Shown: positions 9,159 through 17,511, counted from the stretch's first letter. The stretch is 64,000 nt of DNA from CAITSH01 sp964385505 (GCA_964385505.1 CAYLPI010000001.1:1-64000); one strand, 5' to 3'. Notes: generated from the letters alone by a model not told the origin. Numbers and translations: made by a program.

Positions 9159-10463
9159 CTAGCCGCTGCCGGCACCGGTCTGGCGGCAATGGGTTTCGCG
9201 CGTAAACGCCAGCATCAGCATGCCGGCCACCAGCCACACCAGCATCAGCGCAAAACCGGCGCGATAGGCGGCAAAGTCATACACCCGCACACTGCCGGCA
9301 AACTGTCCGCTCCACATGCGGTCAAGCACCCAGCCCACCGCAGGCTGCAACAACATGCCGCCCATCATATTGCCCATGTTGGCGATGCCACCGGCGGTGC
9401 CGGCGAGGCGCAAGGGCGTCGATTCCTTGCAAAAGACGAAGGTCAGGATAACCGCACCGGAGACCATGCCGATGACGAACAACAGCAGGTAGAGCACGCC
9501 CAGCGGCAGGCCGGGAATCAACCAGATGACAGACCAGCCGACAAAACTGATGGCAAGGCCCGCGGCATAAACCGGCTTTCTGCGACCGATGCGATCGGAG
9601 AGGATGCCGCACAGCGGTCCGCCCAGGCCCCATGAGAGCAGCAGTCCGGAGGTCATCAGTGCCGCATGCGCGGTACTGACGCCGTAGTGCGTGACCAGAA
9701 AGGGCACCCCCCACAATCCACCGAACACCAGGATGGGCGCCGAGAAGCCGCCGGCGATGACGAACATCAGCCAGATGTTGCGATAGCCCAGCACCTCGCG
9801 CAGGCTGGACAGTATCGACGTCGTCTGCCCAGGTGACGCTGATCGCGGCGCATGGCTGGCATAGCCCCGTTCGGAAGGGTCGTCGCGCACCAGCCACCAC
9901 ACCAGCACACAGAGCAGCGCGGTGACAACGCTGGCGGCAAGCATCACCGGCCGCCAGCCGAAATGGTCGGCGGCGATGCGCAGCGGCGCCCCGGCGCCGA
10001 CACCGCCGAGCATGCCGGTCAACAGCGCGAGGCCGGAGATCATGGCAAAGCGCGAGGGCGCAAACCAGTGCGCAGCGAGTTTGAGCATGGAGACAAAGGC
10101 CACGCCCACCGACGCGCCGATGAGCATGCGCCCCAGCCCCGCGCCGGCATAACTGGTGGACAGCGCGAATACCGCAGTGCCCAACGCCGCCACGCCGGCG
10201 CCCAGGGTCAATACCCGGCGCGGCCCCCAGCGATCGACCAGCAGGCCGGTGGGAATCTGCATGCCGACATAACTGTAGAAATAAAATGCCGACAGGTTGC
10301 CGAGCGCCGCGGCACCGATGGCAAACTCGGCCATCAGTTCGTGCGTGATTACCGCAGGTGTGACACGCTGGAAAAAGCCGATGAAGTAAAGCGCCGCACC
10401 GAGGCCCCAGACCAGAAAGGCCAGTGCGAGCGGCGGCAACGGGGAAGAAGTGCGTGGCGACAT
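9159..10463 (-). CDS. MFS transporter
   Basis: The 434-residue protein has about 12 hydrophobic segments and MFS loop motifs. After TM2 is GLLVDRWGPRRVLTLG (motif A type), and the second half repeats it as GILSDRIGRRKPVYAAG. The central cytoplasmic loop is DDPSERGYASHAPRSASPG. It is an inner-membrane proton-coupled symporter or exporter of unknown substrate. It stands alone on the minus strand and ends 4 nt from a large palindrome. Confidence 0.9.
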   Translation of the reverse strand: MSPRTSSPLPPLALAFLVWGLGAALYFIGFFQRVTPAVITHELMAEFAIGAAALGNLSAFYFYSYVGMQIPTGLLVDRWGPRRVLTLGAGVAALGTAVFALSTSYAGAGLGRMLIGASVGVAFVSMLKLAAHWFAPSRFAMISGLALLTGMLGGVGAGAPLRIAADHFGWRPVMLAASVVTALLCVLVWWLVRDDPSERGYASHAPRSASPGQTTSILSSLREVLGYRNIWLMFVIAGGFSAPILVFGGLWGVPFLVTHYGVSTAHAALMTSGLLLSWGLGGPLCGILSDRIGRRKPVYAAGLAISFVGWSVIWLIPGLPLGVLYLLLFVIGMVSGAVILTFVFCKESTPLRLAGTAGGIANMGNMMGGMLLQPAVGWVLDRMWSGQFAGSVRVYDFAAYRAGFALMLVWLVAGMLMLAFTRETHCRQTGAGSG

Positions 10464-10517
10464 GATGGGCGGGGGCTGAACGGCAGGATACCGCAGCGCG
10501 TCAGCCCGCGCCCGCGC

Positions 10518-10904
10518 TCAGAGCTGTTCCCAGGGCAAGCCTTCATGGCGCCACCCGCAGGTGGAATTACGCTGGTGCCGTTTGTTGAGCGGGCCCTCGA
10601 AACCATGCAACACGTTATAGACATCGGTGAAGCCGGCCTGCTCCAGTGCGATGCCGGCGTCTACGGAGCGATTGCCGCTGCGGCAGATGATGACCAACGG
10701 CCGGTTGATGCTGGCGGCCTTTTTCACCTGCGCGACAAAATGCGGATTGATTTCCCATTCCGGACCATCGTTCCAGGGAATCATCATCGCCCCGACCGGA
10801 TGCCCGACAAACAGGAACTCCATTTCACTGCGGCAATCGACGAACACGGCGTCCGGATGCGCCTGCAGATATTCATAGGCCTGACGGGGTTGCAGGTCCT
10901 TCAT
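10518..10904 (-). CDS. Rhodanese-like domain protein
   Basis: The 128-residue protein is a single rhodanese domain: AVFVDCRSEMEFLFVGHP at the front and the active loop CRSGNRS with the persulfide-forming Cys, then GFTDVYNVLHGFEG. The C-terminal tail GWRHEGLPW is usual for small proteobacterial rhodaneses. Such proteins carry sulfane sulfur, but the partner is unknown. The ATG at 10904 gives MKDLQPRQAYEYL; the frame continues upstream to a TTG at 10976, which seems unlikely because it would reach the metH operator region. No strong ribosome site is visible, so the start is moderately certain. Confidence 0.85.
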   Translation of the reverse strand: MKDLQPRQAYEYLQAHPDAVFVDCRSEMEFLFVGHPVGAMMIPWNDGPEWEINPHFVAQVKKAASINRPLVIICRSGNRSVDAGIALEQAGFTDVYNVLHGFEGPLNKRHQRNSTCGWRHEGLPWEQL

Positions 10905-10968
10905 CGTCAAATCGGATACAAAAATAGCGGGGACACAGTATAACGGCACATAAGAAAAATCTGAAATT

Positions 10969-11003
10969 GCACGCAACAGTCACGACAAGGCACGCAAGAG
11001 TCA
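10969..11003 (+). promoter_or_regulatory. Direct-repeat operator upstream of the metH promoter
   Basis: GCACGCAACAGTCA (10969-10982) and GCACGCAAGAGTCA (10990-11003) differ in one base and start exactly 21 bp apart, two helical turns. The second copy touches the -35 hexamer at 11004. This layout suits an activator contacting RNA polymerase. The regulator is unknown. Confidence 0.5.
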
Positions 11004-11032
11004 TTGACAAACAGTGGCTTAGCAAGTATCCT
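11004..11032 (+). promoter_or_regulatory. Sigma-70 promoter of the metH riboswitch transcript
   Basis: TTGACA (11004-11009), a 17-nt spacer and TATCCT (11027-11032) form a near-consensus promoter. Initiation near 11039 would place the riboswitch aptamer at the very 5' end of the RNA. Confidence 0.75.
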
Positions 11033-11040
11033 GCAATTTG

Positions 11041-11120
11041 TCAGCGCCGATTTGAGTTCAGCTTGCGGGCGCCACCGGTTGGCTCGAGACCGGCGTCAAA
11101 CAAATACCGCTAAAGAGAGT
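11041..11120 (+). promoter_or_regulatory. SAM-II-like S-adenosylmethionine riboswitch aptamer with an inserted hairpin
   Basis: The stretch fits the SAM-II (metA-motif) fold. P1 is GCGCC (11044-11048) with GGCGC (11068-11072), closing a 19-nt loop GATTTGAGTTCAGCTTGCG. The pseudoknot pairs ATTTG (11050-11054) with CAAAT (11101-11105), and three bases later comes the conserved GCTAAA (11109-11114). The loop start GATTT, the TTGC, and the AAAT-N3-GCTAAA spacing match the SAM-II core as I recall it; the A-U to G-C change in the pseudoknot is compensatory. Unlike the minimal fold, an extra hairpin (CCGGT 11075-11079 with ACCGG 11089-11093) lies between P1 and the pseudoknot. A terminator follows at once, upstream of metH. 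Confidence 0.72.
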
Positions 11121-11121
11121 G

Positions 11122-11164
11122 AAAACCCGTTTTTAGCGCTCAAGCCGAACGGGTTTTTTCTTTT
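11122..11164 (+). terminator. Riboswitch-linked intrinsic terminator in the metH leader
   Basis: AAAACCCGTT (11122-11131) pairs with AACGGGTTTT (11148-11157), and the T-rich tract runs to 11164. It lies directly after the aptamer and 21 nt before the metH ATG, so it is most simply the expression platform. The alternative pairing that would link it to SAM binding was not resolved by eye. Confidence 0.82.
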
Positions 11165-11185
11165 GTGAGCCGCCGCACCCGCGTT

Positions 11186-14100
11186 ATGCACGCCGATCGC
11201 ACCCCGGAACTCCGCGCCCTGCTGGAACGCCGCATCCTGATCCTTGACGGCGCCATGGGCACCATGATCCAGCAATACCGGCTGGATGAGGCGGCCTATC
11301 GCGGCACGCGCTTTGCCGGCTTCGCGCACGACGTCAAAGGCAATAACGAGCTGCTGACGCTGACGCAGCCGGCCGTCATCGCAACCATTCACGAGCAATA
11401 CCTCGCCGCCGGTGCGGACATCATCGAGACCAACACCTTCGGCGCAACGAGCATAGCGCAAGCCGATTACCACCTCGAGAGCATTGCCGCTGAAATGAAT
11501 CTCGAAGCGGCGAGAATCGCCAAGGCCGCCTGCGTCAGATTCTCCACGCCGGAGCGACCGCGCTTTGCCGCCGGTGCGTTTGGTCCGACACCCAAAACGG
11601 CTTCGATCTCGCCCGATGTCAACGACCCGGCGGCGCGCAACGTCAGCTTCGACCAGCTGGTAGAGGCCTACCTCGAACAGGCGCGCGCGCTCGCCGAGGG
11701 CGGCGTCGATGTGTTCCTGCTCGAGACCGTATTCGACACGCTAAACGCCAAGGCGGCGTTGTTCGCCATCGAAAGTTTTTTTGACGAGGCCGGATACCGG
11801 TTGCCCTTGATGATCTCGGGCACCGTCACCGACGCCTCGGGCCGCATTCTGTCAGGCCAGACCGTCGAGGCCTTCTGGAATTCGGTGCGCCACGCGAGGC
11901 CGCTCACCATCGGCCTCAATTGCGCGCTCGGCGCGGCGCTGATGCGGCCGCACATCGAAGAGCTGGCGACACTGTGCGACGCTTTCATCTGCGTCTATCC
12001 GAACGCCGGACTGCCCAATCCGATGAGTGACACCGGCTTTGACGAAACACCGGACATCACCTCGTCGCTGTTGCAGGAGTTTGCCGCCTCGGGCCTGGTC
12101 AACATCGCCGGCGGCTGCTGCGGCACCACGCCCGAACACATCCATGCCATCGCCGAGGCGGTCAAAGACCTGCCGGCGCGCAAACTGCCCGTAGTCGAAC
12201 CGATGTTGCGCCTGTCGGGCATGGAAGCCTTCAATGTCAGCGGTGATTCGCTCTTCGTCAACGTCGGCGAACGTACCAACGTCACCGGCTCCAAGGCCTT
12301 TGCGCGCCTGATCCTGGCTGAACAATACGACGAGGCACTCGCAGTGGCGCGCCAGCAGGTGGAAAACGGCGCCCAGGTCATCGACATCAACATGGACGAG
12401 GCCATGCTCGACTCCAGGGCGGCGATGGTGCGCTTTTTGCACCTTGTCGCCTCGGAGCCCGACATTGCGCGCGTACCCATCATGATCGATTCGTCGAAAT
12501 GGGAGGTGATCGAGGCCGGCCTCAAGTGCGTGCAGGGCAAGGCCATCGTCAACTCAATCANNNNNNNNNNCCATCAGCATGAAGGAGGGCGAGGCCGAGT
12601 TCCTGCGCCAGGCGCGGCTGTGCCGGCGCTACGGCGCGGCGGTGATCGTCATGGCCTTCGACGAGCAGGGCCAGGCCGACACCTACGCGCGCAAGATCGA
12701 AATCTGCCGGCGCGCCTACGACCTCTTGCTGGCGCAGGCGGGCTTCGCGCCCGAGGACATCATTTTCGACCCGAATATTTTTGCCATCGCCACCGGCATC
12801 GACGAGCACAGCAATTACGGCGTCGATTTCATCGAGGCAACGCGCTGGATACGGACCAACCTGCCCGAGGCCAAGGTGTCGGGCGGTGTGTCGAACGTCA
12901 GCTTTTCGTTCCGTGGCAACGACCCGGCGCGCGAAGCCATACACACGGTGTTTTTGTATCACGCCATCAAGGCCGGCATGACCATGGGCATCGTCAACGC
13001 CGGCATGGTGGGCGTTTATGACGACCTCGCGCCCGAGCTGCGCGAACGCGTCGAGGACGTCGTGCTCAACCGCCGGCCGGATGCGACCGAACGCATGATC
13101 GAATTCGCCGGCACGCTCAAGGCCGGCGGAGAAAAAGCCGAACAAACGCATGAGTGGCGCGGTACCGCCGACAACCCGACCCCGGTCGAGCGCCGGCTGT
13201 CGCACGCGCTGGTGCACGGCATCACGCACTGGATTGTCGAGGACACCGAGGAGGCGCGGGCAAAGCTCGAGCGCGAGGGCGGCCGGCCGATACAGGTGAT
13301 TGAGGGCCCGCTGATGGACGGCATGAACGTTGTCGGCGACCTGTTTGGCGCCGGCAAGATGTTCCTGCCGCAGGTGGTGAAATCGGCGCGCGTGATGAAG
13401 CAGGCGGTGGCCCACCTCATTCCCTACATTGAGGCGGAAAAAGCGCGCATCGGCGATTCAAAACCCAAGGGCAAGATCGTCATCGCCACGGTCAAGGGTG
13501 ATGTGCACGACATCGGCAAGAATATCGTGGCCGTGGTGCTCCAGTGCAACAACTACGAAGTCGTCAACCTCGGCGTCATGGTGCCGGCGACGAAAATCCT
13601 TGAGGTCGCCAAAGCCGAGGGCGCCGACATCATCGGCCTGTCGGGCCTGATCACGCCCTCGCTCGAGGAGATGGGCCATGTCGCGCACGAAATGCAGCGT
13701 ACCGGCTTTACCGTGCCGCTGTTGATCGGCGGCGCCACCACGTCGCGCGTGCATACCGCAGTAAAAATCGCGCCGCATTACGAGGGCGTCACCGTCTATG
13801 TGCCCGATGCCTCGCGTTGCGTCAGCGTTTGCACCAGCCTGCTCTCACCCGAGCTGCGCGATGATTACATCGCCGGCGTCCGCGCCGATTACAACAAGGT
13901 GCGGGCGCAGCACGCCGCCAAAAAAGGCCAGCCGCTCGCGACGCTGGCAACCGCGCGCGCCAACGCCTTCAAGACCGACTGGTCGGCCTATGTGCCGCCG
14001 CGGCCACAGCAGCCTGGCGTGACACAGCTGCGCGACTACGACCTCGCCGAAATCGCCCGCTATATCGACTGGTCGCCGTTTTTCCAGACCTGGGATCTTG

Positions 14101-14945
14101 CCGGCAGCTATCCGGCCATTCTTGAGGACAAAGTGGTCGGCGAATCGGCGCGCGGCGTGTTCCGCGACGCACAGGCAATGCTGCGGCAAATAATCGGTGA
14201 AAAGTGGCTCAGTGCCAGCGGCGTGTTCGGCCTGTTTCCGGCGGCGCGCGTCGGTGACGACATCGAGCTTTACCGCGATGACACGCGAAAAGACCGCCTC
14301 GCCACCATCCACAACCTGCGCCAGCAGACGGAAAAAGCCGTCGATCGCGCCAATTTCTGCCTGTCCGATTTTGTCGCGCCCAAAGAGGCCGGGCTTGCCG
14401 ACTACATCGGCGCGTTTGCGGTGACCGCCGGCCTTGGCATCGACGCGCGGGTGAAAGCCTTCGAGGACGCCAACGACGACTACAACGCCATCATGCTCAA
14501 GGCACTGGCCGACCGCATGGCGGAAGCTTTTGCCGAGCTGTTGCACCGGCGCGTGCGCACCGAGTTCTGGGGCTACGCCGCAAACGAGGCCTTGTCGCCC
14601 GGGGCGATGATTGCCGAAGAGTACCGCGGCATCCGGCCTGCTCCCGGTTACCCGGCCTGCCCCGAGCACACTGAAAAAGGCACGCTGTTCAGCCTGCTCG
14701 ACGCCCCATCGATCGGCCTCACGCTGACCGAGAGCTACGCCATGTGGCCGGCCGCCGCAGTCAGCGGATTCTATTTCTCCCATCCGCAATCACAGTATTT
14801 TGCCCTCGGCAAGATTGCGCGCGACCAGGTCGAGGATTACGCGCGGCGCAAGGGCATGACCCTACCCGAGGCCGAGCGCTGGCTCGCGCCCAATCTCGGT
14901 TACGAGCCGCAATTGCGCAAGACCACCACCGCCGCCATCGCCTGA
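11186..14945 (+). CDS. metH: Cobalamin-dependent methionine synthase MetH (interrupted by an assembly gap)
   Basis: The protein has the full four-module layout. The homocysteine module starts DGAMGTMIQ and holds zinc ligands Cys246, Cys311 and Cys312. The pterin-binding module has NVGERTNVTGSKAF. The cobalamin module has the DxHxxG motif in GDVHDIGKN, and the SAM-reactivation domain has the signatures RGIRPAPGYPACPEH and WPAAAVSGFYF. It makes methionine from homocysteine and methyl-tetrahydrofolate. The ATG at 11186 is preferred to the GTG at 11165, which lies in the terminator tail. Ten Ns at 12561-12570 shift the frame by one. The flanks read NSI and ISMKEGE, so overlapping them restores the frame with no residue missing. 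About 1250 residues in all. Confidence 0.93.
12561..12570. other. 10-N scaffold gap inside metH
   Basis: The left flank ends TCAATCA and the right begins CCATCAGCATG; both encode the same family segment N-S-I-S-M-K. The shared ATCA suggests the two contigs overlap, so the Ns probably stand for no real bases. The base before ATCA differs (A versus C, synonymous Ser), as expected for strain variation. Confidence 0.8.
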
Positions 14946-14947
14946 CC

Positions 14948-14982
14948 AGCTGGAAACGCCCGCCTGGCGTGGCTTTCCAGCT
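14948..14982. repeat. Copy 1 of the TGGCGTGGCTTTCC hairpin family
   Basis: AGCTGGAAA (14948-14956) pairs with TTTCCAGCT (14974-14982). The 3' half contains CTGGCGTGGCTTTCC (14964-14978), shared exactly with copies at 33615-33629 and 61684-61698. It lies right after the metH stop and lacks a T tract. This copy has drifted in its inner arm (ACGCC instead of AGCCA). Confidence 0.75.
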
Positions 14983-15094
14983 AAGTGTCTCTGGTACAAG
15001 TGTCTCTGGCACATCGCGCCATGCCGGGGCAAATCGGCGATAATTGCGCCGGCATTCACCGCCTCAATCTCAAACCCCGATGGAGACATCTGCA

Positions 15095-15442
15095 ATGAAC
15101 ATCGTTCGCCAGAATCCGCACAAAATCCTGTCCGACGCCGTCGAGTACGGCAATCTTGTATTCCTCGCCGGACAGGTTGCCACCGACCTCGGCCAGGACA
15201 TCAACGGCCAGACGCGACAGGTGCTCAAGACCATCGATGAAGTCCTCGCCAAAGCCGGTACCGACAAGTCGAAAATCCTGTCGGCCAACATCTGGCTCAC
15301 CGACATTCGCAACCGCGACAGCATGAACGTCGAGTGGCTGGCCTGGGTTGATCCGGCCAACCTGCCCGCGCGCGCCACGGTCGAGGCCAAGCTGGCAGAC
15401 CCGAAAATGCTGGTCGAAATCGCCGTCATCGCGGCGAAGTAG
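15095..15442 (+). CDS. RidA/YjgF/YER057c/UK114 family protein
   Basis: The 115-residue protein has the RidA-superfamily fold signatures: VEYGNLVFLAGQVATDLGQD near the start, a middle segment VLAKAGTDKSKILSANIWLTD and the closing ARATVEAKLADPKMLVEIAVIA. RidA enzymes hydrolyse reactive enamine/imine intermediates from PLP enzymes. The Arg in PARATVEA is the usual substrate-binding residue. The terminal segment has LADPKMLVEI where housekeeping RidA has LP-KGALVEI, so this may be a paralogous subgroup. The ATG at 15095 follows TGGAGA; a GATAAT box lies at 15039-15044. It is 17 nt from the MOSC gene. Confidence 0.88.
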   Translation: MNIVRQNPHKILSDAVEYGNLVFLAGQVATDLGQDINGQTRQVLKTIDEVLAKAGTDKSKILSANIWLTDIRNRDSMNVEWLAWVDPANLPARATVEAKLADPKMLVEIAVIAAK

Positions 15443-15459
15443 GCGCGGCCACCGGCACC

Positions 15460-15981
15460 GTGGGACGCGTGGGACGCAAAGACGACGAGCTCGACAACGG
15501 TGAGGAACCGGCGGTGCTGTCGCGCCTGCTCGCAGCGCTGCCGCAGCAAGGCCGCCTCGAATGGATAGGCCTGCGCGAAAAGCGGCGCGTGGCGCCGGTG
15601 CGCGTTATCGAGGCCGAAGCCGGGGCGGGTCGCGGCCTCACCGGCGACCATGGCCGCGGCGGCAAACGCGCGGTGACGCTGATACAGGCCGAGCATCTTG
15701 TCGCGGTCGCCGCCATGCTCGAGCGCAAATCGCTGGACGCGACACTGCTCAGGCGCAACCTCGTCGTGTCAGGCATCAATCTGCTGGCTTTGCGCAACCG
15801 GCGCTTTTACGTCGGCGCGGTGCTGCTTGAGGGCAGCGGCCACTGCCACCCCTGTTCGCGCATGGAAGAGGCGCTCGGGCCCGGTGGCTTCAACGCCATG
15901 CGCGGCCACGGCGGCATTACCGCCACCATCGTCACCGGCGGCATTGTGCGCGAAGGCGATCGCGTCACACTGGCGCGCTGA
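15460..15981 (+). CDS. MOSC-domain protein
   Basis: The 173-residue protein matches the MOSC (Moco sulfurase C-terminal) family. RGLTGDHGRGGKRAVTLIQ is the early glycine-rich motif, and the conserved Cys lies in GHCHPCSRMEEALG, followed by GFNAMRGHGGITATIV. Stand-alone bacterial MOSC proteins (YiiM/YuaD type) bind molybdenum cofactor or sulfur and can act in N-hydroxylated base reduction. The start codon is GTG at 15460, 17 nt after ridA; this start would put about 35 residues before the family core. Both genes are probably on one transcript. Confidence 0.85.
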   Translation: MGRVGRKDDELDNGEEPAVLSRLLAALPQQGRLEWIGLREKRRVAPVRVIEAEAGAGRGLTGDHGRGGKRAVTLIQAEHLVAVAAMLERKSLDATLLRRNLVVSGINLLALRNRRFYVGAVLLEGSGHCHPCSRMEEALGPGGFNAMRGHGGITATIVTGGIVREGDRVTLAR

Positions 15982-16001
15982 GGCGTCCGCCTGTCCCGCG
16001 C

Positions 16002-16517
16002 ATGCGTGCCGCCCGGATTACTTTCGTTGTTGCCGGCCTTGCCACATGTCTTGCGCTGGCCGGCTGCTATGGCGATCTTGACTGGCGCGAGGTGGCCTCA
16101 GGCGAGGGGCGCTATCGCATCACCCTGCCGGCCAAGGCGCAGCAGACCACGCGCACGCTCAACAGCGCCGCCGGGGCGGTGAGCATGACCCTGCAGTCGG
16201 CGCGGGCGGCCGACTGGCTGTTCGGCGTTGCGTATACCGATTACCCGCGCGGCAGCGATGTGCAAAAGAACATCGACGAGCAGCGCGATGCCTTGCTGCG
16301 CAATATTTCAGGGCGCATCACCAGCGAGAAAACCGGGGCCGCCGGCAGCCGCGAGTTGCTGGCCGAGGGGCGCAATGGCGATGCCGTGCTCATGCTGCGC
16401 GCACGCTTTGTCACCGAGGGCACGCGCCTCTACCAGATTGCGGCGGTGGGTGCGAGGGGCGGGGTGGCGGAGACTGAACTCGACACTTTCTTCAGTTCGT
16501 TCAAACTGCAGAACTGA
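16002..16517 (+). CDS. Predicted lipoprotein of unknown function
   Basis: The 171-residue product starts with a signal peptide and a lipobox (LALAGC), then DLDWREVASGEGRYRITLPA. The mature part has a repeated-strand look and closes with ETELDTFFSSFKL, reminiscent of small periplasmic proteins that score like the PsbP/Mog1 or DUF1795-type fold, but I do not recognise a specific family. It follows the MOSC gene by 20 nt and may share its transcript. A GGCAGCG/CGCTGCC hairpin follows in the 78-nt gap to the next gene. Confidence 0.7.
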   Translation: MRAARITFVVAGLATCLALAGCYGDLDWREVASGEGRYRITLPAKAQQTTRTLNSAAGAVSMTLQSARAADWLFGVAYTDYPRGSDVQKNIDEQRDALLRNISGRITSEKTGAAGSRELLAEGRNGDAVLMLRARFVTEGTRLYQIAAVGARGGVAETELDTFFSSFKLQN

Positions 16518-16595
16518 AAAACACCACCCGGAGTAGACTGGTCGGGCAGCGGTCGCTGCCGGCGCTTCATACCATCACACATCAGGAGCAGCACC

Positions 16596-16727
16596 ATGGC
16601 CAAAGGTCAGCTACGCAGCAACCGCGAACAAAAAAAGCCCAAGCAGGACAAAAAGCCGGGCGCCGCACCCGCGTCAAACCGTTCGGGCATGTCCAAGCTG
16701 ATGGCGCCGCCGCCCGCTAAAAAATAG
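16596..16727 (+). CDS. Small basic Lys/Pro-rich protein (43 aa)
   Basis: The frame begins ATG at 16596 after AGGAG at 16584-16588 and ends TAG at 16725-16727. The product starts MAKGQLRSNREQKKPKQDKK and ends GMSKLMAPPPAKK. It is strongly basic and likely unstructured. Similar short MAKGQ-RS-N-E-KKPK proteins occur in betaproteobacteria without a known role, as far as I recall. The ribosome site and the basic, proline-rich composition support a real gene. Confidence 0.7.
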   Translation: MAKGQLRSNREQKKPKQDKKPGAAPASNRSGMSKLMAPPPAKK

Positions 16728-16813
16728 GGCTCGGCAAAAAGCAATCGCAAACCTGATTGAGCGCATCGCCCCGGCGGAGGTCATCCGTGCTTGCCGTGAC
16801 GCCAGCGTTGAGG

Positions 16814-16827
16814 TGACAAATTTGTCA
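16814..16827. promoter_or_regulatory. Perfect 14-bp palindrome, possible operator
   Basis: TGACAAATTTGTCA is a perfect inverted repeat in the 206-nt non-coding stretch between the 43-aa gene and the minus-strand membrane gene. Its size and shape suit a dimeric regulator. The neighbouring genes converge on it, so its target is unclear. Three GGGTCAG copies at 10-bp spacing lie nearby (16911, 16921, 16931). Confidence 0.35.
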
Positions 16828-16933
16828 TGCTAATCGCGCTCTAAGGCCCGCCCGGCGCGGATTTCAGGTTTTAAATGTCGTTGATTTGCGCTACTGTCGT
16901 ATGTCGGTCGGGGTCAGCACGGGTCAGCCAGGG

Positions 16934-17224
16934 TCAGTCCGGCCTAGCCTCGTGCCACCACCAGAACAGGAACCACAGCACGCCAATGGCGAAGCCCATC
17001 GGTCCGCCGAGCAGGGCATCGCCGGGCGCACAGCGCGCGGCGGCGATGAAATAGCACCAGGCACCGCCGAGCAGCCCGCCTACCGTACCGACCAGCAGGC
17101 CGAAAACAAAGGCGCCTGGCACCAGCTCGCTTGCGGCTTTGCGCCCCTGGTGCAGCAAAATGCCGACGAAGCCCACCGCGGCACAGGCCAGCATGGCGGC
17201 GGTGGCAACTCTGAATGCGTGCAT
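16934..17224 (-). CDS. Small membrane protein, hypothetical
   Basis: The 96-residue product has about three hydrophobic segments: ATAAMLACAAVGFVGILL, then VPGAFVFGLLVGTVGGLLGG, then MGFAIGVLWFLFWWW. It has no motif I recognise. The opposite strand also has an open frame of 126 codons here, but that product is composition-driven and lacks structure. The membrane pattern makes this strand the better choice. It reads away from the repeat array at 17264-17511. Confidence 0.5.
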   Translation of the reverse strand: MHAFRVATAAMLACAAVGFVGILLHQGRKAASELVPGAFVFGLLVGTVGGLLGGAWCYFIAAARCAPGDALLGGPMGFAIGVLWFLFWWWHEARPD

Positions 17225-17263
17225 GAATGTATCGATGCTATCTCCGACGGTGAATCACGGCGC

Positions 17264-17511
17264 TGATTGTTACGTCACTTTCGCGCCAGTGTTACGTCAT
17301 TGTTGCGTCGCTGTTGCGNNNNNNNNNNNNNNNNNNNNNNNNNNNNNNNNNNNNNNNNNNNNNNNNNNNNNNNNNNNNNNNNNNNNNNNNNNNNNNNNNN
17401 NNNNNNNNNNNNNNNNNNTGATTGTTACGTCACTTTCGCGCCAGTGTTACGTCATTGTTGCGTCGCTGTTGCGCCGCTGTTGTGTCATCGTTGCGTCGTC
17501 GTTGCGTCACT
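17264..17511. repeat. 11-bp tandem repeat array, broken by an N gap
   Basis: From 17424 to 17511 there are eight consecutive 11-nt units, mostly GTTGCGTCRCT with variants such as TTCGCGCCAGT and GTTGTGTCATC. The 55 nt at 17264-17318 repeat 17419-17473 exactly. The period is one helical turn and is not a multiple of three, and no supported gene crosses it. The array fills most of the 347-nt space between the small membrane gene and the CobW-like gene. It could be iteron-like or simply a minisatellite. Confidence 0.75.
17319..17418. other. 100-N scaffold gap with identical 55-nt flanks
   Basis: A gap of exactly 100 N is a standard placeholder. The 55 nt on the left (17264-17318) and right (17419-17473) are identical, consistent with two contig ends sharing an assembler k-mer. 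The true sequence may therefore be shorter, with one copy of the 55 nt. Confidence 0.85.

Noticed and set aside
11041..11120. Cobalamin or SAH riboswitch in front of metH
   Set aside because: GGCTCGAGACCGGC resembles part of a B12 box, but the other conserved cobalamin elements are missing and the region is too short. The SAH core (GAGGAGCGCTGC type) is absent. The SAM-II layout explains the whole segment better.
16886..17266. Plus-strand open frame of 126 codons
   Set aside because: It is antisense to a product with three clear membrane segments, and its own sequence is Ala/Gln-rich without pattern.
17424..17511. CRISPR-like array
   Set aside because: Units are 11 bp in direct tandem without spacers, and no cas gene is present.
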